The position numbers and the translations under genes are program-made. Source: an uncultured Methylobacter sp. (lineage in GTDB: Bacteria; Pseudomonadota; Gammaproteobacteria; Methylococcales; Methylomonadaceae). From it: a stretch of DNA of 45,512 nt. The notes beneath the pieces were generated by a model. The model made no database searches. It was not told where the DNA came from and saw only the letters and a program-made list of their open reading frames with translations. Where the stretch lies: the NCBI GenBank assembly GCA_903832775.1, contig CAILCX010000031.1, positions 1 to 45,512 of the forward strand. The letters are read 5' to 3'. Below, piece after piece: positions 24,170-32,478 of the stretch. How positions within the stretch are numbered: position 1 is the stretch's first letter; every line of letters begins with the position of its first letter.

Positions 24170-25570
24170 ATGCTGAACGAGTCCTTAAACATGACTGATA
24201 ATCCTGCTGCGATTTTGTTTGTCGATGATGAACCTAACGTGCTAAAAGCCTTAGTCCGTTTATTCCACAATGAACATTATGAAATCCACTTTGCCAAGAG
24301 CGCTGGCGAAGGTCTAGAGCTATTAAAACAAACCCCGATTGATCTGATCATTTCTGATATGCGCATGCCGGTAATGAATGGCGCCGATTTTTTTACTCAG
24401 GTTTTAGAACAATGGCCAACAACCATCCGGATTTTGCTAACCGGTTATGCCGATTTGCAATCAACGATTGATGCCGTCAATAAAGGGCGTATTTACAATT
24501 ATTGCAATAAACCCTGGAACGATGAAGAGCTCAAATTACTGGTGCGCAACGCGCTGGAACAAAAACGGCTGAGTGAAGAACGGGATCGTTTGGCGGAAAT
24601 CGTATATCAACAAAATCAAGCCTTAAAAGAACTTAACGAACAACTCGAAGAAAAAGTCGAACAACGAACCAAACTGCTAAAGTTCGCCAATCAAAAACTT
24701 GACCTTGCAAATGAAGGTCTGAAAAAGCAATATCTTGACTCGATCAGAGCCTTTTCACGTATTATTGAAATGCGCCCCGGCATTAAAAGCGGACAGTCTA
24801 AATATATCGCAGAAACTTCCTTAATGGTTGCGCGCGAAATGGAAATGATCGCCGAAGAGGCAAAAGATACTTTTTATGCAGGCTTGCTGATACAAATCGG
24901 CAAAATGTGTTTGCCGGATAGCATTCTGTCAAAACCTTATTATTCAATTCCTTTAACAGACAAACAAAGCTACTTAAAGCATGCTGTAGAAGGCGAGGGA
25001 TTGTTGAAAGGACTGACCCAATTAAAGTGCGCCGCTGCATTAATCCGACATCAATACGAACGCTATGATGGCTTGGGGCTTCCCGATGGTTTGGCCAAAC
25101 AAAACATACCTCTGGGTTCGCGTATCCTGACTGTAGTTAGTGACTTTATCGCTTTTCTTGAAGGTTCCAAAACAGGGGAAGCAATGACTGTCAATGATGT
25201 CATCGAGCAATTAATAACTCGAAAAAATAGTCATTATGACCCTAATGTTGTTGATACCTTCCTTAAAGTACTTAAAGACTCAACGTTTGAACCCGAAGTA
25301 ACTGTGGGCCCCGAACTCCCTCCGGTTAAAAAATCATGGAAAACCAGCCAGCTTATGAGTGGTCAACAAAGCACTAAAATGGAACGTCCAATTATCGAAA
25401 TATCATGGGGGCAACTAAAACCCGGCATGGAACTTGAGAGTGTTTATTTTGATAACAAGCCTTATCTTAAAAACTGCATAGTAGATCAAAAGATAATAAA
25501 TAATATCAATGCGTTAAGAGAAAATACAGGTAAAAATCCGATCATTAAAATTCTGATGGGAAAAAAATAA
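24170..25570 (+). CDS. REC plus degenerate HD-GYP response regulator
   Basis: 466 residues. The receiver domain (about 13-130) has VDDE and D63 (IISDMRMPVMNG). A coiled coil (about 140-190) leads to an RpfG-like HD-GYP domain (about 190-360). The diagnostic HDIGK is replaced by IQIGK (GLLIQIGKMCLPDSIL), and the first helix lacks its His (SKYIAETS). The GYP region survives as HQYERYDGLGLPDGL. Loss of the HD pair should abolish c-di-GMP hydrolysis. A C-terminal domain of about 70 residues (WGQLKPGMELESVYF) resembles that of other RpfG-like regulators. The ATG at 24191 is an alternative start. It probably acts as a c-di-GMP or partner-binding adaptor. Confidence 0.87.
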   Translation: MLNESLNMTDNPAAILFVDDEPNVLKALVRLFHNEHYEIHFAKSAGEGLELLKQTPIDLIISDMRMPVMNGADFFTQVLEQWPTTIRILLTGYADLQSTIDAVNKGRIYNYCNKPWNDEELKLLVRNALEQKRLSEERDRLAEIVYQQNQALKELNEQLEEKVEQRTKLLKFANQKLDLANEGLKKQYLDSIRAFSRIIEMRPGIKSGQSKYIAETSLMVAREMEMIAEEAKDTFYAGLLIQIGKMCLPDSILSKPYYSIPLTDKQSYLKHAVEGEGLLKGLTQLKCAAALIRHQYERYDGLGLPDGLAKQNIPLGSRILTVVSDFIAFLEGSKTGEAMTVNDVIEQLITRKNSHYDPNVVDTFLKVLKDSTFEPEVTVGPELPPVKKSWKTSQLMSGQQSTKMERPIIEISWGQLKPGMELESVYFDNKPYLKNCIVDQKIINNINALRENTGKNPIIKILMGKK

Positions 25571-25620
25571 CGGCTGATCTGGTTTTAACAACATTTTAAC
25601 CGAACAATATAAGACCACCT

Positions 25621-27252
25621 ATGCACGCCAATAAATTCAATTTTTCACTCTTCGCCGCCCCCCGAATATATGATTTCCTTATTATTATCTGGAGTCTGCT
25701 GGTTGTCGGATCATTAGCATGGGATCTCCAGCAAATCTCCCAAAATACTTATGAAATAGCCACCGCAGCTGCACGTGCAATTATCAGCAAAGATCTGGCT
25801 TTTCGTCGTTGGGTAGGATCCCATGGCGGTGTTTATGTGCCTCCGAGTGAATCTACGCCGCCCAACCCCTATCTGAAAGTTCCTGATCGTGACGTAGTAA
25901 CTAACACGGGTAAAACATTGACTTTAATGAACCCGGCTTATGCCTTGCGTGAACTCCAAAGTGATTTTGGGGATGAGTACGGCAAAAGTCGCATTACCAG
26001 TTTAAAAGCACTTAACCCCAAGAATGCCCCTGATGCATGGGAAACCGAAGCCTTGCATACCTTTGAGCAAGGTTCAAAAGAACGAAAAGAACTCCAGTAC
26101 ATTGACGAGCAACCCTATTTAAGAATAATGTTGCCTTTAAAGACTGATTCAAGTTGTCTTAAATGTCACGCTTTCCAAGGCTATAAAATTGGTGATATTC
26201 GCGGAGGACTCAGTACGAGAGTTCCGATGCGTTCTTATTTAATTCATGAACACGAAACGAGTGATCGTCTGGCGTTCTCTCATGGCGCAATTTGGCTAAT
26301 AGGATTGATAGGTCTGTGCATCGCCAGTCGGCGAAGTCATCAACTAACAATTGAAAGAAGACAAGCCAGAGATTGGTTAAAAAACCAAAATATCTTACTT
26401 GAAGCTGAATTGGAACGACGCCAACAAGAAAATCAACACGTACAGTTACAACTTTTACAATCTGAAAAACTGGCTGCAATTGGTCAATTGGCCGCCGGCA
26501 TTGCCCACGAAATAAATAATCCAATCGGTTTTGTAAACTCTAATTTAAATTCCTTAAATTTACATATAGCTGATATTTTTGAAATCTTAAATAACTATGA
26601 TTCAATCCTTAAAAATGAAACTATTAGTCAGGACGCACTTAAAATAATTAGCGAACTTAAACGCCAAAAGGAACTCGATTACCTAGCTAGCGACATTCCG
26701 CAATTAATCGCAGAGTCCTCTGAGGGCTTGGGCCGAGTACGTAACATTATTCAAGACTTGAAGAGTTTTTCCCGCGTCGACAGCAATGATTGGGAGCTTG
26801 TTAATCTTCATAAATGTCTCGATTCAACATTGAACATCATCTCGAGTGAACTTAAATATCATTGTAATGTCCATAAAATATACGGTGAGATTCCAGAAAT
26901 ATATTGTCTGGCTTCACAACTTAATCAGGTTTTTATGAACCTCTTAATCAATTCAGCACAAGCAATCAAAGAACAAGGTGACATTACCATCCGAACATTA
27001 AAATCAGCTAATGAGGTTTGGGTAGAAATTTCTGACACAGGACAAGGCATCGCGCCTGAACTTATTAACCGCTTATTTGAACCTTTTTTCACCACCAAAC
27101 CGATAGGAAAAGGTACCGGACTCGGCTTGTCCATTTCACAAAACATCATACAAAAACATGATGGCAGAATTGAAGTTTTCAGTACTGTAAATATTGGAAC
27201 GACTTTTCGGATTTGTTTACCTGTCCAACATAAACAAAAAACAATAGATTAA
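25621..27252 (+). CDS. Heme c sensor histidine kinase (DUF3365/Tll0287-like)
   Basis: 543 residues. A transmembrane helix (about 17-36), a periplasmic domain (about 38-215) and a second helix (about 220-240) precede a coiled coil and kinase core. The periplasmic part matches the Tll0287-like DUF3365 domain (RRWVGSHGGVYVP, NPYLKVPDRDV, LRIMLPLKTDSSC) and carries a c-type heme motif, C179-LK-C182-H183. The kinase has H296 (GIAHEINNPIGF), N-box MNLLINSAQA, DTGQGI and GTGLGLSI, closely resembling the upstream hemerythrin kinase. It is a likely periplasmic redox or gas sensor. It is last in the signalling group and is followed by a strong terminator. Confidence 0.92.
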   Translation: MHANKFNFSLFAAPRIYDFLIIIWSLLVVGSLAWDLQQISQNTYEIATAAARAIISKDLAFRRWVGSHGGVYVPPSESTPPNPYLKVPDRDVVTNTGKTLTLMNPAYALRELQSDFGDEYGKSRITSLKALNPKNAPDAWETEALHTFEQGSKERKELQYIDEQPYLRIMLPLKTDSSCLKCHAFQGYKIGDIRGGLSTRVPMRSYLIHEHETSDRLAFSHGAIWLIGLIGLCIASRRSHQLTIERRQARDWLKNQNILLEAELERRQQENQHVQLQLLQSEKLAAIGQLAAGIAHEINNPIGFVNSNLNSLNLHIADIFEILNNYDSILKNETISQDALKIISELKRQKELDYLASDIPQLIAESSEGLGRVRNIIQDLKSFSRVDSNDWELVNLHKCLDSTLNIISSELKYHCNVHKIYGEIPEIYCLASQLNQVFMNLLINSAQAIKEQGDITIRTLKSANEVWVEISDTGQGIAPELINRLFEPFFTTKPIGKGTGLGLSISQNIIQKHDGRIEVFSTVNIGTTFRICLPVQHKQKTID

Positions 27253-27313
27253 ACATTTAGTTTTTTATTATTCTTAGAATAAATTTAGCCATAGATTTAC
27301 ACCTCAGTCATAC

Positions 27314-27356
27314 AAAAAAAATGGAGTTCAAACTTGGGTTTGAACTCCATTTTTTT
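27314..27356. terminator. Bidirectional rho-independent terminator
   Basis: A perfect 12-pair stem, ATGGAGTTCAAA (27321-27332) with TTTGAACTCCAT (27339-27350), loop CTTGGG. It is flanked by seven A on the left and six T on the right, so it works on both strands. It separates the convergent heme kinase and TIGR04073 genes. Confidence 0.95.
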
Positions 27357-27391
27357 ATGATTCTTGCTGCTGCGTAGACCAATTCAACAAT

Positions 27392-27739
27392 TTATTCAAA
27401 ATAATCCCAAGGATATTCTGGGGTTAAAATCGGGCGAAAACCTGAAGGCATTGGAAAAGGCGCGGTAATAAACTCATAAACCCCAACTAGTTCACGCGTT
27501 ACCGTCATTCCCAAACCGGTAGCAAGGCCAATTGGAAAACCTACAGCCCCTTTGGCATGCGTTTCTTTAACAATATTACCTGGAATCTCAAGAAATCCGC
27601 AGGTCATCCCAGCCAGACCTCTACCAAATTTTTGTGCCGAGGTATGCCCTGCAACTGAATGCTGAGCATGAGCATTGGAATACGAAAACAGCATTAATGC
27701 AGTAAAAGCAACCAATCTATAAGTACGAAATTTTTTCAT
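27392..27739 (-). CDS. Exosortase-associated protein, TIGR04073 family
   Basis: 115 residues. A signal peptide (MKKFRTYRLVAFTALMLFSYSNAHA) precedes a short mature domain with KFGRGLAGMTCGFLEIPGNI, a glycine-rich central segment (GAVGFPIGLATGLGMTVTRE), then GVYEFITAPFPMPSGFRPIL and PEYPWDYF. This is the pattern of the TIGR04073 family, often found in genomes with an exosortase/PEP-CTERM system. The role of the family is not known; it is envelope-located. No exosortase or PEP-CTERM gene is nearby, so here it is an isolated copy. Confidence 0.8.
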   Translation of the reverse strand: MKKFRTYRLVAFTALMLFSYSNAHAQHSVAGHTSAQKFGRGLAGMTCGFLEIPGNIVKETHAKGAVGFPIGLATGLGMTVTRELVGVYEFITAPFPMPSGFRPILTPEYPWDYFE

Positions 27740-27854
27740 TTACAATCCACTCACATTTATTTTATATTGAACTTATATTTTTCGATGAAAAATATATGTG
27801 AATTTCATATTCAAATTCATTCCCGTATTTTACATCGATATAAAAAATGACAGC

Positions 27855-28133
27855 TTACTTCATCATCGATTTTTTGAATCTTTTATTCAACTTATCATTG
27901 GTATCTTGAGATAATTGAGCCGCTCTATTTGCTGAAGCTTCAGCAGCAGCGGACTTTGCAGCCGCATCAGCGGAGGCAGTTTGCGCACTGTTTGCATCAG
28001 CCGATGCCTGTTTGACCGAGCTATCCAAACCATTAACTTCTGATTGTAATTTTTCAATATCCGAATTAGTTGCACAAGCCGTAAGCAGGCTGAATGCAAA
28101 AACAACTACTACTGATTTTATTATCTGTTTCAT
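27855..28133 (-). CDS. Lpp/OprI-like alanine-zipper outer-membrane lipoprotein
   Basis: 92 residues. A lipoprotein signal peptide with lipobox LLTAC (Cys about 19) is followed by a heptad repeat coiled coil rich in Ala and Ser (IEKLQSEVNGLDSSVKQA, then repeated AA/ASA units). It ends KLNKRFKKSMMK. This matches the alanine-zipper family related to Braun's lipoprotein, which trimerises and can link the outer membrane to peptidoglycan through a C-terminal Lys. The terminal K fits that, preceded by MM. It is probably abundant and monocistronic. Confidence 0.88.
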   Translation of the reverse strand: MKQIIKSVVVVFAFSLLTACATNSDIEKLQSEVNGLDSSVKQASADANSAQTASADAAAKSAAAEASANRAAQLSQDTNDKLNKRFKKSMMK

Positions 28134-28246
28134 ATTGTTTTCCTTGCTTAAAAAGATATAAATAATTAGATTCTGGTGAATACAAGATACTACTCCAACA
28201 ATATTAAAGTAACGCTATTGCTTTAATTAAGATCAGATGAAAACTT

Positions 28247-29347
28247 CTATGCTGGCCAAATAATCACTGCCGTTCTAAGCCGATTCTTGCCAAAACAGGA
28301 CAGTTGATCAAAATCCTCGTAAGCAATAGGAATAAATTGGCAATCGAGTTCGCTTTGTCTCCCTTCATCAGGATCTGGATCATGCATATACAGACAATCA
28401 TCATCGTAGCCACTCATCACCACCCAATGCGGAGCTTTTTTTCCATCCAGCCGGAAAGTGCTGATTAAAATTAACGGTATCGCTCCGGATTTAAAGGCGC
28501 CAATCAAGTCATTCTGGCTAATATTGGCATAATGTATCGGGATATTTTGTTCAGCCGCCTCACGCTTAAAACAATTGTCGACCAATTCCACCACCTGTTT
28601 TTTTTCTTCATTGCGCACGCCATCGATAAATAACGTTCCAGTCTGATTAACCCAGACTTCAACGACAAAATGGCGACGCTTTGCAGCCAATGCCAAACCA
28701 ATGGGGTGACATCCGCCATGTCCCGAGGTCATAAAAATTGTCGTAGCTTCCCGCCACAGATTAATTTCTTCTTCCTGCGAAGGTTGATAAGCCTTGTTTA
28801 AACCATGCATCGCCATCATTAGCGAGGCGGGGCCGCAGGTAAACGGCGTGGTTTGTCTCAGCCAATGTACCGAACGGTGTTGCAAGGTATCGCGATAACG
28901 GCGGATACGTTTCTGGTAACGTAAAGCATCTTTGTGATCCTGATAATAATCGCGGTAAATGCCAAATTTCCGATACCCCAGTGATTGGTAGAGTTTGATT
29001 GCCGAAACATTGTCTACACTGACTTCAAGACGCAGATAAAGCCTGCCAGCCTCCGTAGCGGCCTGTTCACCTGCCGACATCAGCAATTTCGCGATGCCAG
29101 CGCCTCTTTGCGTAGCTTCGACGGCCAAAGAGTAAACACGAGCCAGTCGAGTACCGGGATGATAAATAATCAGTACATACCCGCAAATGACTTTTTCCTG
29201 CTCTGCAACCAGCAAGGCCCGATGTTCCGTATTTACCCAATGCTTAAAACTGCGGCGACTTAACCGATCGGTCTCAAAACAGTTTTGCTCCAGCATCACA
29301 AGCTGATCGAGGTCCGATAATTGGGCGGGTCGGATAGCAACGCTCAA
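28247..29347 (-). CDS. GNAT acetyltransferase-peptidase C39 fusion
   Basis: 366 residues in two domains. Residues 1-150 are a RimI-like GNAT N-acetyltransferase with the acetyl-CoA loop VEATQRGAGIAKLLM and SVDNVSAIKLYQSLGY. Residues 155-366 are a C39-like papain-fold peptidase with QTTPFTCGPASL (C171), H307 (KKAPHWVVMSGYD) and D323 (MHDPD). The fusion is known as a recurring bacterial architecture, but its substrate is not established. It overlaps the stop of the DUF2817 peptidase gene by four bases, so the two are co-translated and may act on the same peptide. The C39 domain here has no ABC transporter attached, unlike bacteriocin exporters. Confidence 0.9.
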   Translation of the reverse strand: MSVAIRPAQLSDLDQLVMLEQNCFETDRLSRRSFKHWVNTEHRALLVAEQEKVICGYVLIIYHPGTRLARVYSLAVEATQRGAGIAKLLMSAGEQAATEAGRLYLRLEVSVDNVSAIKLYQSLGYRKFGIYRDYYQDHKDALRYQKRIRRYRDTLQHRSVHWLRQTTPFTCGPASLMMAMHGLNKAYQPSQEEEINLWREATTIFMTSGHGGCHPIGLALAAKRRHFVVEVWVNQTGTLFIDGVRNEEKKQVVELVDNCFKREAAEQNIPIHYANISQNDLIGAFKSGAIPLILISTFRLDGKKAPHWVVMSGYDDDCLYMHDPDPDEGRQSELDCQFIPIAYEDFDQLSCFGKNRLRTAVIIWPA

Positions 29348-30441
29348 GAAAACGTCCCTTGTAAACCTTGGGCAATGACCTGTCTAGCCCGAAATAAGAC
29401 CATTTCCTGCCAGGCTTGATCTGGAGGATAAAAATGATGGCGCATGATTTTACTGTGCTCAAGGCGGGCTCCTTGATTATCAGTTTGCGTCCACAATTGA
29501 TGATCTTTGAGTAAGATTTCAAATAATTGATCTGTACTGAAGGTGCCAAATTCGAGGGTGACATAACAACTGCGTTCATTCATGATGGCGTGCCAGGCAT
29601 AATCCAGCAAACCTGTTTTGGGCACCGAACTGGATGTACCCAAAAACGGCAGAGTAACCGAATTGCCATAATATTGAAGTGCGACTTGGGTTCCTGCACT
29701 GTCCGGTTGATGGTCGCAAATTATTTCGCCATAGCCGTATGAACCTAGGCCGGTGTGCAAATCAATAACTGTCAAATCCCGCTCATTCAGTGCATATTTG
29801 CTAATCAGATCTTCGCAGACCAAACGACCATGTGCCGGCGACTTTCCTCCATAAAAAGGCCCTGTCGGATCAGTGTATTGACCAGCGCTCATAGCTATTT
29901 CCAGGGCAACACGGCCATATTGACGTTCAAGTTCGACCATAACCGCTTTTCTTGGTTCGGTATCAGCCAAATACAAAGTATTTTTAAGCTGTTCATAGCC
30001 GGAATTTTCCGGTAACGCTTTAGTAAAATCGACGACATTACGATTAAGATCAACACCATCCTCATCACAACGCCGTTGCCAGGCGTAACCCCAGGGCGTT
30101 AGGGCATGAATCATCAATATTGCTGTATTGTTGGGAATCACGAATTTGCCATCGATAAGCAAGCCTAACTGATCGATTTGTATTGCACTACCGGTAAAGC
30201 CTTCAATACCGTGTGTTCCGCCTATTAAAACCAAAACTCGCGAGGAGTCTTCTGGACCCAGCCAAACCGTATCGGTAACCAGCACCTCGCCTTGCCTTCC
30301 TAAGCCCGCACAAGGATAAGACAATTGTTGGGTATGAACGTTTACTTTTAAAATTTGCGCTAGCCAATGTTGCCGGGCAACGGCATAGCTGCCTGGAAAA
30401 ATGTTGGTATTGACCGCGGCAAGAGGAAGACAATAAGTCAT
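29344..30441 (-). CDS. DUF2817 family M14-type zinc peptidase
   Basis: 365 residues. A zinc-carboxypeptidase-like core has H77 and E80 (GGTHGIEGFTGS), the substrate segment DGVDLNRN, and a third ligand, H229 (VIDLHTGLGSYGYGE). The late Glu probably lies in VTLEFGTF. This is the DUF2817 branch of the M14 fold, whose substrates are not defined. No signal peptide is seen, so it acts in the cytosol. The ATG at 30441 begins MTYCLPLAAV, and the gene overlaps the GNAT-C39 gene by four bases. Together they resemble a small peptide-processing or amino-acid conjugate hydrolysing module. Confidence 0.85.
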   Translation of the reverse strand: MTYCLPLAAVNTNIFPGSYAVARQHWLAQILKVNVHTQQLSYPCAGLGRQGEVLVTDTVWLGPEDSSRVLVLIGGTHGIEGFTGSAIQIDQLGLLIDGKFVIPNNTAILMIHALTPWGYAWQRRCDEDGVDLNRNVVDFTKALPENSGYEQLKNTLYLADTEPRKAVMVELERQYGRVALEIAMSAGQYTDPTGPFYGGKSPAHGRLVCEDLISKYALNERDLTVIDLHTGLGSYGYGEIICDHQPDSAGTQVALQYYGNSVTLPFLGTSSSVPKTGLLDYAWHAIMNERSCYVTLEFGTFSTDQLFEILLKDHQLWTQTDNQGARLEHSKIMRHHFYPPDQAWQEMVLFRARQVIAQGLQGTFS

Positions 30442-30928
30442 GAGAGTTACCTAAAAGTATTCTTTAACATCGAATAAATCGATGAAAAAACTTGGCTAAA
30501 TCACGAGGAAGCTCTGTTTATGATTGATAAATAGATCTCCGTTATTCGACCTTTTTTTATCATCGTATTGACCCAAATCAACAGTCCAATGAAACACATT
30601 ATTCAGGCAAAAAATAACCTCAAAACCAGCGTCAGAGAAATAAGGCTTTTCGACACAGGACTTCAATTCCAAAATGCTTAATGAACTCAACCAGGCTAAC
30701 TCTTTTTAAATTGTAATAACCTTGCCCTCATTTTTTAGTACTGTGATAATGGAATTTTTATGATTTTTGCTATTTTTTATGGATCATCAGGAAAATCATT
30801 GTACTGTATCTTTCGACACATTAAAGGTCAGAGTGGAAAACACATTCCTCACTAACCACATTTAATCTTGTAAATCGCTGTAAAAGCAAAGCAAATATAA
30901 GTATCCACATAGTTTTAATCCCTAAAAT
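30442..30928. other. Intergenic region with one doubtful small frame
   Basis: About 487 bases between dbpA and the DUF2817 gene. A minus-strand frame at 30690-30496 (64 residues, TTG start; FEVIFCLNNVFHWTVDLGQYDDKK) is somewhat protein-like but has no good ribosome site and no known family. It may be a gene relic. The rest is AT-rich, with no clear terminator behind dbpA and no RNA gene that I can identify. Confidence 0.4.
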
Positions 30929-32317
30929 TCAGCCCCATTGAGACTTATGGACATTAAAACTGCGTCCTTTGATTTTGCCATTTTTTAAACAGGTGAAAGC
31001 CTTGTCAATATTTTCACGCTTAACCGCCACATAGGCATGGGCATCAAATATATCGATTTTACCTACTTCACTGCCTGCAATACCACCAGCACCGGTTAAA
31101 GCACCCAAAATATCACCCGGACGTACTTTATTTTTACGCCCGCCGTCTATCCACAAAGTCACCATCGGCGCTTCGAAACGTTGTTCATAGCCCATTTCAA
31201 AAGGTGCGACTTCATCCCATTTAACGGAAGTTGCTTGATATTCTTCAATTGCTTTAACCCGATTCAATTCCTGATCAGTGCACAAACTTAAGGCCAAGCC
31301 CTTTTTACCAGCTCGCCCTGTTCGTCCAATGCGATGTACGTAAATTTCCGGATCCCAGGGCAAATCATAATTAATCACTGCCTGCATATCTTTAATATCT
31401 AGGCCGCGTGCAGCCACATCGGTCGCTACCAATACAGAACAACTCTTATTGGAAAATCGCACTAACACCTGATCCCGCTGCTTTTGCTCCAGATCACCAT
31501 GAAGTGCCTGAACTGAAAAACCGCATTTCTCAAGCGATCCAGCCACATCCTGGCATTCTTTTTTAGTGTTGCAAAACACCACGGTTGATTCGGGGCGATA
31601 ATAGGATAAAAGATAACCCAACGCGTTTGTCCTTTTGGATTTTTCTACCTGAAAAAACCGTTGCTCAATATCGCTGTCTTGATGACTGGTTTCAATACTG
31701 ACGGAAACCGGTTTGAACTGATATTTCTGGCTCATTTCGCGAATCGGATCAGCATAGGTTGCCGAAAAAAGAAGGGTTTGTCGATGAGTCGGTGCATATG
31801 AAATGACATCGGATATCGCCTCTTCAAAGCCCATATCCAGCATTCGATCTGCCTCGTCCAACACCAAAACTTTCAGGTTGCTTAAGCGTAAACTGCGTTT
31901 GCGCAAATGTTCTTGTAACCGTCCCGGCGTACCGACCACCACATGAACGCCGTGCTCAAGGGAACCCAACTGCGGGCCAAAAGGCACGCCGCCACACAAG
32001 GTCAGTACCTTTATATTTTGCGTAAACCGTGCCAATCGCCTGATTTCTTTGCAAACCTGATCAGCAAGCTCGCGTGTTGGACAAACCACCATGGCCTGAA
32101 CTCTGAAACTGTTAAAATCGAGTTTGGATAAAAGGCCGATTCCAAACGCTGCCGTTTTTCCACTGCCAGTTTTAGCTTGGGCAATGACATCCCTACCCTC
32201 AAGAATATGCGGCAAACTTTCTGCCTGTATTGGCGTTAAGTGGGTGTATCCAAGTGATTCAATGTTTTCAAGCAGAGCGGGTTTTAAAGCTAGGGAGGAA
32301 AATAGTGCAGTGTTCAC
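30929..32317 (-). CDS. dbpA: ATP-dependent RNA helicase DbpA
   Basis: 462 residues, the usual DbpA length. DEAD-box motifs appear in order: Q-motif PIQAES, Walker A AKTGSGKT, PTRELADQ, LDEADRMLD, LLFSATY, TDVAARGLDI and HRIGRTGRAG. The C-terminal RNA-binding domain (about 385-462, with VTLWIDGGRKNKVRPGDILGALTG and IDIFDAHAYVAV) is the DbpA domain that recognises hairpin 92 of 23S rRNA. It acts in large-subunit assembly. The start is a GTG at 32317, which gives MNTALFSSLALKP, the canonical beginning. Confidence 0.96.
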   Translation of the reverse strand: MNTALFSSLALKPALLENIESLGYTHLTPIQAESLPHILEGRDVIAQAKTGSGKTAAFGIGLLSKLDFNSFRVQAMVVCPTRELADQVCKEIRRLARFTQNIKVLTLCGGVPFGPQLGSLEHGVHVVVGTPGRLQEHLRKRSLRLSNLKVLVLDEADRMLDMGFEEAISDVISYAPTHRQTLLFSATYADPIREMSQKYQFKPVSVSIETSHQDSDIEQRFFQVEKSKRTNALGYLLSYYRPESTVVFCNTKKECQDVAGSLEKCGFSVQALHGDLEQKQRDQVLVRFSNKSCSVLVATDVAARGLDIKDMQAVINYDLPWDPEIYVHRIGRTGRAGKKGLALSLCTDQELNRVKAIEEYQATSVKWDEVAPFEMGYEQRFEAPMVTLWIDGGRKNKVRPGDILGALTGAGGIAGSEVGKIDIFDAHAYVAVKRENIDKAFTCLKNGKIKGRSFNVHKSQWG

Positions 32318-32478
32318 AAGGACTCTTTAGTTGACGTGAATGGCGGCGAACTGCCGTAATTCAATGGCTTATGATAACAGATATTAGAATCTTCGGTGGA
32401 TATGGTTGGCAATCAGCATCATTACTCCCGAAGACACGTTTTTTTTGTTTTCAGGGTGGATTAATCTGCTATTCAATT

